A DNA stretch of 64,000 nt from Xanthomonas fragariae (lineage in GTDB: Bacteria; Pseudomonadota; Gammaproteobacteria; Xanthomonadales; Xanthomonadaceae): contig NZ_CP071955.1 of assembly GCF_017603965.1 (NCBI RefSeq), positions 1-64,000 on the forward strand, written 5' to 3'. Under the pieces are notes generated by a model that searched no databases, was not told the DNA's origin, and saw nothing but the letters and a program-made list of their open reading frames with translations. Shown piece by piece: positions 40,701 through 50,041 of the stretch. How positions within the stretch are numbered: the first letter of the stretch is position 1; the number at the start of each line of letters is the position of its first letter. The position numbers were made by a program, and so were the translations under genes.

Positions 40701-40999
40701 TCGCGCTTCATCGAGAACTGCAGAATGATCGTGGACAAGCCCGCCGACGAGTCGGAGGTCATCATCTGCAGCCCGGAAATCTGCCCGAACTGGCGCTCCA
40801 GCGGCGTAGTCACCAGCGATGCCATGGTGGTCGCGTTGGCACCGGGATATTGCGTGGTGACGACCAGACTGGGGGCGTCGATTTCCGGCAATGCCGAGAC
40901 CGGCAGCTGCCGGTAGCCCAGGATGCCAAGCAGCAGGACGCCGGCCATCAACAACGAGGTGGCGATCGGGCGGCGGATGAAGATGGTCGAAAAGCCCAC
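37763..40999 (-). CDS. mdtB: RND multidrug efflux permease, MdtB-like
   Basis: This 1078-aa RND permease is partner of the downstream gene. The N-terminus MGFSTIFIRRPIATSLLMAG and the relay segment VVATGFVVDDAIVMIENIVR are diagnostic. A Gly/Ser/Thr/Asn-rich insert around residues 755-785 (NGSGALTGTNATSFGQV...) lengthens one periplasmic loop compared with its partner. It is separated from the mdtA-like gene by about 90 bp and from the mdtC-like gene by 133 bp without a clear terminator, so co-transcription is likely. Confidence 0.93.
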   Translation of the reverse strand: MGFSTIFIRRPIATSLLMAGVLLLGILGYRQLPVSALPEIDAPSLVVTTQYPGANATTMASLVTTPLERQFGQISGLQMMTSDSSAGLSTIILQFSMKRDIDIASQDVQAAIRQATLPSSLPYQPVYNRVNPADAAILTLKLTSDSLPLREVNRYADAILAQRLSQVPGVGLVSIAGNVRPAVRIQVNPAQLSNMGLTMESLRSALTQTNVSAPKGSLNGKTQSYSIGTNDQLTDAAQYRETIISYSNDRPVRLADVANVVDGVENDQLAAWADGKPAVLLEIRRQPGANIVQTVEQIRSILPQLQSVLPADVHLEVFSDRTETIRASVHEVKLTLVLTIALVVAVIFVFLRRLWATIIPSVAVPLSLAGTFGVMAFAGMSLDNLSLMALVVATGFVVDDAIVMIENIVRYIEQGKSGAEAAEIGAKQIGFTVLSLTVSLVAVFLPLLLMPGVTGRLFHEFAWVLSIAVVISMLVSLTLTPMMCAYLLKPDALPDGEDAHERAAATGKTNLWTRTVGAYERSLDWVLAHQPLTLAVAIGAVALTVVLYMAIPKGLLPEQDTGLITGVVQADQNVAFPQMEQRTQAVAAALGKDPAVTGVAAFIGAGTMNPTINQGQLSIVLKTRGDRDGLDEVLPRLQKAVAGIPGVALFLKPVQDVTLDTRVAATEYQYSISDVDGTELATWAGRMTEAMRKLPELADVDNNLANQGRALELTIDRDKAGMLGVPMQTIDDTLYDAFGQRQISTIFTELNQYRVVLEVAPEFRSSTSLMNQLAVASNGSGALTGTNATSFGQVTSSNSSTATGVGAQNTGIVVGAGSIIPLAALAEARVTNTPLVVSHQQQLPAVTISFNLAPGHSLSQAVAAIEKAREDLKIPTQVHAQFVGKAAEFTGSQTDIVWLLLASIVVIYIVLGVLYESYIHPLTIISTLPPAGVGALLALMMCGLSLSVDGIVGIVLLIGIVKKNAIMMIDFAIDARREGANAHDAIRRACLLRFRPIMMTTAAAMLGALPLALGTGIGSELRRPLGIAIVGGLLLSQLVTLYTTPVIYLYMERAGERLRAWRERRAAAAAHGRAEGRA

Positions 41000-41090
41000 G
41001 GGGTGTCCTTGCTGAAGACGTCAATCGAAGCCGGCGCACGTAGCGCCGACGCACACGGGCAACGGAAGTCCCGTCGCCGGTGGTCGAAAC

Positions 41091-42329
41091 TTAGCGCGGG
41101 CCGCCGTCGCGTCGGCCACCACCGCCACGTTCCTGCTTGTTCTGCGCGGCCTTGAGTTCGGCCTCGGTCGGCTCCGGTGGGGTCTCCCCTGGCTTGAGCG
41201 CGCTGACCTTGCTGCCCGGCTTCAAGCGGAACTGGCCTTCGGTTACCACGCGCTCGCCGGGCTTGAGCCCCTTGGTGATCTGCACATGGCTGTCGTCCAC
41301 TTCCACGCCCTGCACCACGGTGCGCATCTGCGCGGTGTTGTCGGTGCCGACCACGTAGACGTAATCGCCGTCCGGGCCGCGCTGCACGGCCTGGGTCGGC
41401 ACTACGGTGCCGCCGTAGATGGTGCGCAGTTGCAGGCGCACGTTGACGAACTGGCCTGGCCAGAGCGCGTTGTCGGCATTGTCGAAGATCGCGCGCGCAC
41501 CGAAGGTGCCGCTATCGGCAGCGATGCGGTTGTCGATTACATCCAGCTTGCCGTCGCCGCTGATGACATGCATATCGCCGCGATCCAGCGCCGCCACGCC
41601 CAGCGGTGCGGCAGCCTGACCGCTACGCACGGCCTGCAATTCGCGCTCGGGCAGGTTGAAGGACACGTAGATCGGGCGGATCTGGGTCAAGGTGACGATG
41701 GTGGAGGTGCTGCTGACGATATTGCCTGCGTCCACGCCACGGATACCGGCGATGCCATCGATGGGCGCGGTGATGCGGGTGAACTGCAACTGCACCTGCG
41801 CCGAGCGCATCTGCGCGTCGTTGGCCGACACCGCCGCCTCGTACTGCGACACTTGGTTGCGTTGGGTATCCAGGTCTGTTCGCGAGACGTACTGCTTGTA
41901 GGCCGGATCGTTGGAGCGCTGGTAGTTCATTCGCGAGGTCGCCAGCAGCGCTTGATTCTGCCGCTTGGCCGCCAGCGCCTGGTCGTAGCTGGCCTGCAGC
42001 GTGCGCGGGTCGATCTGCGCCAGCAGGTCGCCCTTCTTCACTTCCTGGCCTTCCTTGAAGTTCAGGCTCATCAGCTGGCCGCCGACTTGCGGGCTGACCG
42101 TGACCGTATTGAGCGCGGTGACCGTCCCCAGGGCGCTGGCGTAGACCGGCACATCCTGGGTCGTGGCGGCCACCACCGTCACCGGCACCGGGCCGCTGTT
42201 TTCGGTGCCATTGCCGTCCTGCGTGCCGGTGCGCTTGCCGTGATTGCCCCCACCCATCATCCGCATTGCGACGAACACCACGGCGAGCACCGCTACGACC
42301 AGCAGTGTGATCTTCCAAAAACGCGACAT
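41091..42329 (-). CDS. mdtA: RND efflux periplasmic adaptor, MdtA-like
   Basis: This is the membrane-fusion protein linking the RND permeases to an outer-membrane channel, 412 aa. The ATG at 42329 has AGGAG at ideal spacing. It begins with a membrane anchor (FWKITLLVVAVLAVVFVAM). Lipoyl/hairpin segments (VSPQVGGQLMSLNFKEGQEV; ITAPIDGIAGIRGVDAGNIV) and the beta-barrel part (WPGQFVNVRLQL) follow. The C-terminal Gly/Arg tail (RGGGGRRDGG) is unusual for the family. First gene of the operon. No regulator or outer-membrane factor gene is adjacent. Confidence 0.93.
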   Translation of the reverse strand: MSRFWKITLLVVAVLAVVFVAMRMMGGGNHGKRTGTQDGNGTENSGPVPVTVVAATTQDVPVYASALGTVTALNTVTVSPQVGGQLMSLNFKEGQEVKKGDLLAQIDPRTLQASYDQALAAKRQNQALLATSRMNYQRSNDPAYKQYVSRTDLDTQRNQVSQYEAAVSANDAQMRSAQVQLQFTRITAPIDGIAGIRGVDAGNIVSSTSTIVTLTQIRPIYVSFNLPERELQAVRSGQAAAPLGVAALDRGDMHVISGDGKLDVIDNRIAADSGTFGARAIFDNADNALWPGQFVNVRLQLRTIYGGTVVPTQAVQRGPDGDYVYVVGTDNTAQMRTVVQGVEVDDSHVQITKGLKPGERVVTEGQFRLKPGSKVSALKPGETPPEPTEAELKAAQNKQERGGGGRRDGGPR

Positions 42330-42576
42330 GCGACAACTCCTGAGGACGGGCCGGGCGCGTGGGTGCGACCGGCGTACAGCTTTGCAGAGCATAACGATTG
42401 AGCGTTACTGAAGTAATGGCTCGCCTGGCGAAACGACCACAACGTTCACAGATGCAATGAATGCGGCAACGCGCCACGGTTGGCGCCGGTTGATCGTCGG
42501 GCAGAATCGGGCCTCACTGCAGCACATCGAGCGCGTGGGCGCACAACAGTGAAGTTCCATTATTGGAGGATTCTAG

Positions 42577-42790
42577 ATGCGCCACCCCCGCTTGCTGACC
42601 AGCACGCTGTTGCTCGCCCTGCCTACGCTCGCCGCCGCGCAGACCGTGCAGCGGCCTGCAGTCCAGACCGCTGCCGCCCCGTTGTAGGTCAAGTTGGTGC
42701 AGTGGCGGCGCGACTTCATTCAGCACTCCGAACTGGTCGGCATGCGCGAGCAGCTGCCCGGCGAAGTGATGCTGATCTTCCAACCTGTCC
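42577..42790 (+). pseudogene. M20-type amidohydrolase remnant
   Basis: An ATG with a strong GGAGGA site opens a signal-peptide-like segment (RLLTSTLLLALPTLAAAQ), which meets TAG at 42685. In the same frame it continues as KLVQWRRDFIQHSEL, the N-terminal hallmark of M20 amidohydrolases (hippurate hydrolase type). It then jumps straight to MREQLPGEVMLIFQP, which in intact proteins lies about 70-80 residues later. Beyond that the sequence loses all similarity. So there is a nonsense codon, an internal deletion and loss of the 3' three-quarters. Confidence 0.65.
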
Positions 42791-43017
42791 AGGCATCCAG
42801 CGGTGCTCGGCCTTGGCGCGATGTCGTTGAATTATTTGCAGCAGGGGTGAGCTGGGACTGGGGAGTCGAGATTGGAGATTGGTCTGCGGCTGGGCAAATC
42901 CTGCTTTCGATCGACAACTGGGTAGGTAGGGGCCTGCCCTGTGACGTCCGACTTTCACGTTCGCCTAGCTACGCTATTCGGCGCTCGCCATACACCTCAA
43001 GGCCAGCCCATGCCGCC

Positions 43018-43023
43018 TAAAAT
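43018..43023 (+). promoter_or_regulatory. -10-like TAAAAT, 6 nt before queF
   Basis: TAAAAT, then GGCGCG, then the ATG of queF at 43030. No ribosome-binding site fits between, suggesting a leaderless message. It also rules out a preQ1 riboswitch transcribed from this promoter. Confidence 0.5.
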
Positions 43024-43029
43024 GGCGCG

Positions 43030-43845
43030 ATGAATAGCCCACAAGATTCCACGCTCGGTCGTGAGGTCGCTTATCCCAACGGCTACGACCCGTCCTTGCT
43101 GTTTCCGATTCCGCGTGCGGCCGGGCGTGAGGCCATCGGCCTGACCGGCGCCTTGCCTTTCATCGGATGCGATCGCTGGCATGCCTACGAACTCAGCTGG
43201 CTCGACGCGCAGGGCAAGCCGTGCGTGGCGACTGCTACCTTGCATGTGCCCAGCGATTCGCCGTCGTTGATCGAGTCCAAGTCGCTCAAGCTGTATCTCA
43301 ACTCGCTCAATGCCACCCGCTTCAACAGCGCCGAAGGGGTGCGCACTCGCATCGCAAGCGATCTATCCACGCGTGCCGGTGCGGATGTGTCGGTGGACTT
43401 CGGTCTGCCGCCGATCGATGCGGTGGGCGAGGGCGAATCGATCGACACACTGGATGTCAGCATCGACGATTACGGTCCGCCGAATGCCGAGTATCTGCTC
43501 GCGCATGCGCAGGCCACGGTGGAAGAAGTGCTGACCTCGGCCTTGCTGAAATCCAATTGCCCGGTTACCGGTCAACCGGATTGGGCCAGCGTCACGTTGC
43601 GCTACCGCGGTGCACCGATCGATCGCGACGGCTTGCTGCGCTATCTGGTGAGTTTCCGCAACCACGCCGAGTTTCATGAGCAATGCGTGGAGCGCATTTT
43701 CAATGACGTGCTGACTCGCTGCGCACCCGAGTGGTTGGTGGTGGAAGCGCGCTATACCCGTCGTGGCGGACTGGACATCAATCCCCTGCGCAGCTCACCG
43801 AGCGTGCCTGCACCGCTGTCGATCTTTCGCGACCTGCGTCAGTAA
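43030..43845 (+). CDS. queF: NADPH-dependent 7-cyano-7-deazaguanine reductase
   Basis: QueF reduces the nitrile preQ0 to the amine preQ1 in queuosine tRNA-modification synthesis. The 271 aa correspond to the long, two-domain (E. coli-type) form. The catalytic cysteine and aspartate are in [16 protein letters not shown], the substrate-binding glutamate in [14 protein letters not shown], and the NADPH site residues in [12 protein letters not shown]. Its TAA stop codon is the first three bases of a MITE-like repeat, so the very last residues may differ from those of relatives. Confidence 0.96.
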   Translation: MNSPQDSTLGREVAYPNGYDPSLLFPIPRAAGREAIGLTGALPFIGCDRWHAYELSWLDAQGKPCVATATLHVPSDSPSLIESKSLKLYLNSLNATRFNSAEGVRTRIASDLSTRAGADVSVDFGLPPIDAVGEGESIDTLDVSIDDYGPPNAEYLLAHAQATVEEVLTSALLKSNCPVTGQPDWASVTLRYRGAPIDRDGLLRYLVSFRNHAEFHEQCVERIFNDVLTRCAPEWLVVEARYTRRGGLDINPLRSSPSVPAPLSIFRDLRQ

Positions 43846-43990
43846 GAACGGCTAACAAAACGTAGCGAGCACTCGCCAGGTGGGTGCGGACGGCGCGGAG
43901 GAACCGGAGTGTACGCTTGATACGTGCCGATTCCGGGCACCGGCCGCGCCCGCCTGGCGGTGAGCGCAGTCGTTTTGTTAGCCGCTCTAA
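43843..43990 (-). repeat. MITE-like repeat, copy 6 (reverse orientation)
   Basis: The ends TAAGAACGGCTAACAAAACG and CGTTTTGTTAGCCGCTCTAA are well preserved. The interior is the reverse complement of the family core. The TAA at its first three bases is the queF stop codon. Confidence 0.9.
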
Positions 43991-44094
43991 GTCGATTGCT
44001 GCCAAGGATCGCGCCAGCTTCACGACGGCGCGATCCACGCTTAACGGTGCTCCGTGTACGCTACAGGCATCGTAATGCATAGGGATTGCAGTAA

Positions 44095-44388
44095 ATGAGT
44101 GTCGATAAAAAAGCAGATTTTTCCAATGTGACGTCCTCAGTCGACAGTACCGCAGATGTCGCACCGGATGCAGACTTTTCCAACGTCCGCACCAGCGTGC
44201 AAAGCACCGCGCAGCTCATCGAGGAGTCGGTCACCGTGCAAGCAGGCGATAGTCTGTCCAGCATTGCCAAACGGCATCTGGGCGACGGCAATTTGTGGCC
44301 GCGCATTTTCGAAGCCAATCGCGAAACGCTCAAGGACCCGGACAAGATTTTCCCGGGGCAGATGCTGCGTTTACCGCCGAAAGCATAA
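44095..44388 (+). CDS. LysM-domain protein, 97 aa
   Basis: The C-terminal LysM module (VTVQAGDSLSSIAKRHLGDG ... LKDPDKIFPGQMLRLP, residues about 46-94) binds peptidoglycan or chitin-like glycans. The N-terminal half is Asp/Ser/Thr-rich and lacks a signal peptide. It contains a duplicated motif (DFSNVTSSVDSTA, DFSNVRTSVQSTA). It resembles the LysM half of YgaU/Kbp-type proteins without the BON domain. Insertion of MITE-like repeats on both sides isolates it from its neighbours. Confidence 0.85.
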   Translation: MSVDKKADFSNVTSSVDSTADVAPDADFSNVRTSVQSTAQLIEESVTVQAGDSLSSIAKRHLGDGNLWPRIFEANRETLKDPDKIFPGQMLRLPPKA

Positions 44389-44420
44389 TGCCACGCCCAA
44401 GCCCTAACTGGTTCGTCGGC

Positions 44421-44580
44421 TTAGAGCGGCTAACAAAACTACTCCGCCCAAAACTACTCCGCCGCCAGGCGGGCGCAGCCGGTGCTCGGAATCGGCATGT
44501 ACCACACGTACACTCCGGTTCCTCAGCGCCGTGAACACCCATCTGACGACTGCTCGCTACGTTTTGTTAGCCGCTCTTAG
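44421..44580 (+). repeat. MITE-like repeat, copy 7 (160 bp, internal duplication)
   Basis: The ends TTAGAGCGGCTAACAAAACT and ACGTTTTGTTAGCCGCTCTT are an excellent inverted pair. The longest copy, owing to a tandem AAAACTACTCCGCC duplication near the left end. It lies between the LysM gene and the lipoprotein gene and may insulate or terminate transcription between them. Confidence 0.9.
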
Positions 44581-44639
44581 TAACTCATTTCACAAACATC
44601 CCAGAAACAACGATTCATTCGATATTCGGAGATTGATCC

Positions 44640-45200
44640 ATGCGTACTAAATCCGTTTCAAGCACCATCGCGATTGGGCTTGCTGGCGTTCTGGCATTAT
44701 CGGGTTGCCGCAAGGAAGCCAATAACGATTCCAATGTCGCCCAGGATCCGACCTCCGGCGCTGCCGCTGATGCAATGCCAGGCCCGGCGGGCACGCCGCC
44801 AGCGAGCGATCAGGCAGGGCAGAGCAGCGCAACCGTGGCGGACAGCACTGGTGGTGGCGCTGCAGCCGGCTCCACAGTGACCGTCTCCAGCGTTGCGGTC
44901 GGCACCAAGGTAGCTGCCGACAAGACGGTGACCCCATCCGCCAATATCGGCACCAAGGACACCATCATCGTCTCGGTCAAGACCGATGGCAGTGCGAGCA
45001 ATGTGCCCGTCGCAGCCAAGCTCACCTATCAGGATGGTCAGGTTGCCAGCGAACAGAACGCCACACTGACCACCACTGGCGCCGAAACCACCAACCTCAG
45101 CTTCAGCAAGCCCGATGGCTGGCCGGCCGGCACCTACACCGCGCAGGTGATGGTGGATGGCAAGCCGGCGGGAACTGCGCAGACTATTACGGTCAAGTAA
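44640..45200 (+). CDS. Predicted lipoprotein with immunoglobulin-like domain
   Basis: This 186-aa protein has a lipobox (LSGC, cysteine about residue 23). A low-complexity Ala/Gly/Ser/Pro linker (about residues 30-80) leads to a compact C-terminal beta-domain (TKDTIIVSVKTDGSASNVPV ... GTYTAQVMVDGKPAG). This resembles Ig-like folds on bacterial surfaces. No exact family is recognised. It stands alone between a MITE-like repeat and a convergent gene. Confidence 0.75.
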   Translation: MRTKSVSSTIAIGLAGVLALSGCRKEANNDSNVAQDPTSGAAADAMPGPAGTPPASDQAGQSSATVADSTGGGAAAGSTVTVSSVAVGTKVAADKTVTPSANIGTKDTIIVSVKTDGSASNVPVAAKLTYQDGQVASEQNATLTTTGAETTNLSFSKPDGWPAGTYTAQVMVDGKPAGTAQTITVK

Positions 45201-45334
45201 GCTCCGTCAGGCAAGAACGATTCACGCTGTACCATTCGCGCCCGAAAAGGCGTGAATGGTTTGGCAGACCTTGCAATCCATTGCGACAGCGCTTTCGTCT
45301 ATCAAGTATCAAGACCAGCTGTTCGGTTGCAGGC

Positions 45335-47029
45335 TCATGAACCGGAGCCGGGTCCGAATGCCTGGCTCAGCATCTCGATGAAGGTGCGTTTGGCGCGATA
45401 GCGTTGGCGGATCTGGACTAGATAATCGTCGAATTCGCTCATTGTATTGTGCATCTCGCACAAACGTCGAAGCGATCGCAGCAAGCTCAGCGCCGCGCTG
45501 TAGCCCTGTTGATTGGTGCGTTCGGCCTTGTTTTCTATCAGCAACTTATAGATGCGGACGGCGAAGCTGACATCGTGTGATTCGGCGACCTGCAGCAGGC
45601 GTTCCCACGTGGTCATCGCGATGTCTGCCTGATGTGCCGCACTCGCTTGCAGCGCAGCGGTATGCTCACCCTCGGCCAAAAACAGCCGCACCTGCAGATC
45701 CTGCGCATGACGTTGCAGCGATCGATTTGCGGCGACTGCTGCCAGTGCACGTGCACGCCAGGCTTCCCACGGCACGTGGGCCGCACGTGTGGCGTGGCGC
45801 AGCGCCAGATAGGCGTCTTCGGACGGTGTCTGCGTGAATACCTCCCAGCGCAGTTGTAGCGCCTCCTCGGTCATGCCGTCGCGCGTATAGGCCGCGGCAA
45901 GTGTTTCCTTGAGACGGCCATCGTCCGGGCAAGCCCTGATGCCTCGCTCAAGCCAACTGGTCTCCTCACGTTCGCGCCTATGCTCACGGCACCGGCGCGC
46001 CATCTGGAAATAGTCCCATCCGCTGCTGCACTGGGGAGCGAACCATTGCAGCATCGCATCGACCTCTCCGCCATTGCGCGCGGCGTCCTCAAGCAGCTTC
46101 TCGGCTGCTAACTGCTCCGATGCCGACAAAGGTTGCTGGAGTGTTTCCAGTGTGGCGTGCTGCAACGTTGCCACGTCGCGCTCATCCAGCGGCGGGCAAT
46201 AGTCTCGCAGTGGCGGCATCAGTCCCCAGGCATCCTGCAGGCCCAGGTCGAGCAGGCGGCGCGGCAGATTCTGTGGATGGGCGGCTGCCGCAAACCTCGC
46301 GTGGGAACGCGCCAGCGATGCCAATGCGTCGCCGACATGGCCACTGGAATCGTCGCACTCGCGGTAGATCGTCATCAGGCGTTTTAGCGCATATTCGTGC
46401 AGATCCAGCGCTGCCATCGGGTCGCGCTGCAGTGCCTGGTCGAGCAGGTCCGGCAAGGGAGCGATATGCCTGGCATAGGCGACACTGGCGCGATAATCCA
46501 TGAAGCGCTTGCGCCCGAGCAGGGTCGTAATTGCCTTGCGCCACTCCTGTGGCGTGCTGCGCGCCATGCGTGCCTGCGCCAGCAGGCGCTTGCCAATGCT
46601 GGCGTCGGCGGCTGCAAGTTCCAGCAGCAGCGAGCGCATTGCCTGTGCAGGCACTTCGGCCAACCATTGCTCTACTTCCGTGACGGGCTGTTGCGTCCCG
46701 GCACTGCGCTTGCGCCCGGTGCTCGTATTTTCAGGTGCAACCGCCTGGCCGCGGGCCCAGGCAAAAGCGACAGCGACCTGGTGCTTGCAGAAGTCCCCAC
46801 TGCGGCCTATCGGGCAGTCGCACTCGCCCTGCAGAAGAGTGCCGTCCCACTCCAGGGTGACGCGGTAGTTCTCGCTACCTATGACATTGGCCGCTACGCG
46901 GCCTTCGGTGGCTTGAACAAGCACTGCCCTGCCTTGCTCGAAGTACGCCAATCCACGCGCATAGCTGCGTGGGTCGGCCAAGCGTTGCAGCAGCCGTGAA
47001 TCGATGGAACTCGTGGATGGGGGCGTCAT
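45335..47029 (-). CDS. SWIM zinc-finger domain protein
   Basis: This 564-aa protein has a SWIM motif near the N-terminus (CDCPIGRSGDFCKHQVAVAF, CxCx(n)CxH, about residues 68-88), a zinc-binding module for DNA or protein contacts. The long C-terminal part is alpha-helical with TPR-like repeats (ERGIRACPDDGRLKETLAAA). The ATG at 47029 is chosen since the protein-like sequence begins at MTPPSTSSIDSRLLQRLADP. The frame is open further upstream to 47221. Often such proteins are encoded beside SNF2 helicases; none is present here. It is divergent from icd. Confidence 0.85.
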   Translation of the reverse strand: MTPPSTSSIDSRLLQRLADPRSYARGLAYFEQGRAVLVQATEGRVAANVIGSENYRVTLEWDGTLLQGECDCPIGRSGDFCKHQVAVAFAWARGQAVAPENTSTGRKRSAGTQQPVTEVEQWLAEVPAQAMRSLLLELAAADASIGKRLLAQARMARSTPQEWRKAITTLLGRKRFMDYRASVAYARHIAPLPDLLDQALQRDPMAALDLHEYALKRLMTIYRECDDSSGHVGDALASLARSHARFAAAAHPQNLPRRLLDLGLQDAWGLMPPLRDYCPPLDERDVATLQHATLETLQQPLSASEQLAAEKLLEDAARNGGEVDAMLQWFAPQCSSGWDYFQMARRCREHRREREETSWLERGIRACPDDGRLKETLAAAYTRDGMTEEALQLRWEVFTQTPSEDAYLALRHATRAAHVPWEAWRARALAAVAANRSLQRHAQDLQVRLFLAEGEHTAALQASAAHQADIAMTTWERLLQVAESHDVSFAVRIYKLLIENKAERTNQQGYSAALSLLRSLRRLCEMHNTMSEFDDYLVQIRQRYRAKRTFIEMLSQAFGPGSGS

Positions 47030-47147
47030 CGTGTCAAGTGTAAAATGTAACGCACGACTTTGCTCATGATCGGGCGGTTGCAACGGGAACCGGCTTTTGC
47101 CCATGGCCTGCCGACACGCGACAATGGAGGCCCCCGGTGCCCGCTGA

Positions 47148-49430
<2,283 letters not shown>

Positions 49431-49478
49431 TCCACCGCACCGCCTGTCGCTGCATCCAGCCAGTGCGACATCCAAGGC

Positions 49479-49506
49479 CCGCCTCGATCAGAGGCGGTGG
49501 CATTTT
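49479..49506 (+). terminator. Rho-independent terminator of icd
   Basis: CCGCCTC (49479-49485), loop GATCA, GAGGCGG (49491-49497), followed by TGGCATTTTG. A compact 7-bp GC stem with a short T-run, 49 bp after the icd stop. Confidence 0.7.
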
Positions 49507-50041
49507 GCTGGCGTCGACCAATATCGGCGCGATGCAAGCATCGTCAGAGCACAGCACAGGCGCAGATCGAGGCCGCCGCCCGCCTATCCGATAATACGTT
49601 TTGAGAAGATGCGACAGGCTTTGCCTATCTGCTGCTCAAAATCGGATGCAACGGTAAGGTCGACGATCTGATCGCAGCGCAGATCAACATGACGTTATGG
49701 CGTTACGACTCGCTTTGGCGAAAGTGGTTTCGTGGAAGACAACAAATAACGTCCCACTTTCGGCTTCGGCGTTATCCAGCACCGACCGTCTTTGTTGATC
49801 CAACTCCCCGGATCAAGCCATCGGTAGCCCGCATTCGGATAACCCGCGCAGACCCACATACCCCGCTATTTGGTAGCAAATGCCCCAAATTCTAGACCGG
49901 CCCATCCGCCGACGGGCTATCCCCGACGGAAGTTCGAGCGGCAGCACGCCATAAACGGCTGCGACTGTCCACAAAAGCCTGGGTGATTCAAACTAGGCTT
50001 CATGCGCTTGCCAAGAAGCCCCCTAACCCTGACCGTGCCCA
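49507..50041. other. Gene-poor stretch at the left edge of the islet
   Basis: No gene is recognised. It contains an inverted repeat ATAACG/CGTTAT (49747-49752, 49771-49776) and the left arm of the 42-bp inverted pair (49864-49905). The short frame at 49689-49895 ends inside that arm and has no protein-like features. The promoter for the next gene should lie after 49905. Confidence 0.4.
49864..49905 (+). repeat. Left arm of a 42-bp inverted repeat pair
   Basis: It starts CGCTATTTGGTAGCAAATGC and ends CTAGACCGGCCCAT. It is repeated in reverse orientation at 52116-52157 with 2 mismatches over 42 bp (at 49881 and 49901). The two arms enclose 2.2 kb containing the HEPN-motif gene, fragments and the tRNA-like gene. 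Confidence 0.9.

Noticed and set aside
38051..41155. Long plus-strand frames antisense to the mdtB- and mdtA-like genes
   Set aside because: Arg/His/Gln-rich shadow translations opposite well-defined RND pump genes.
42831..43029. preQ1 riboswitch upstream of queF
   Set aside because: The likely promoter sits 6 nt before the ATG, so there is no leader to hold it, and no aptamer-like sequence was seen.
49689..49895. 68-aa plus-strand open frame between icd and the HEPN-motif gene
   Set aside because: No ribosome-binding site or protein-like pattern; it ends inside the 42-bp inverted repeat arm.
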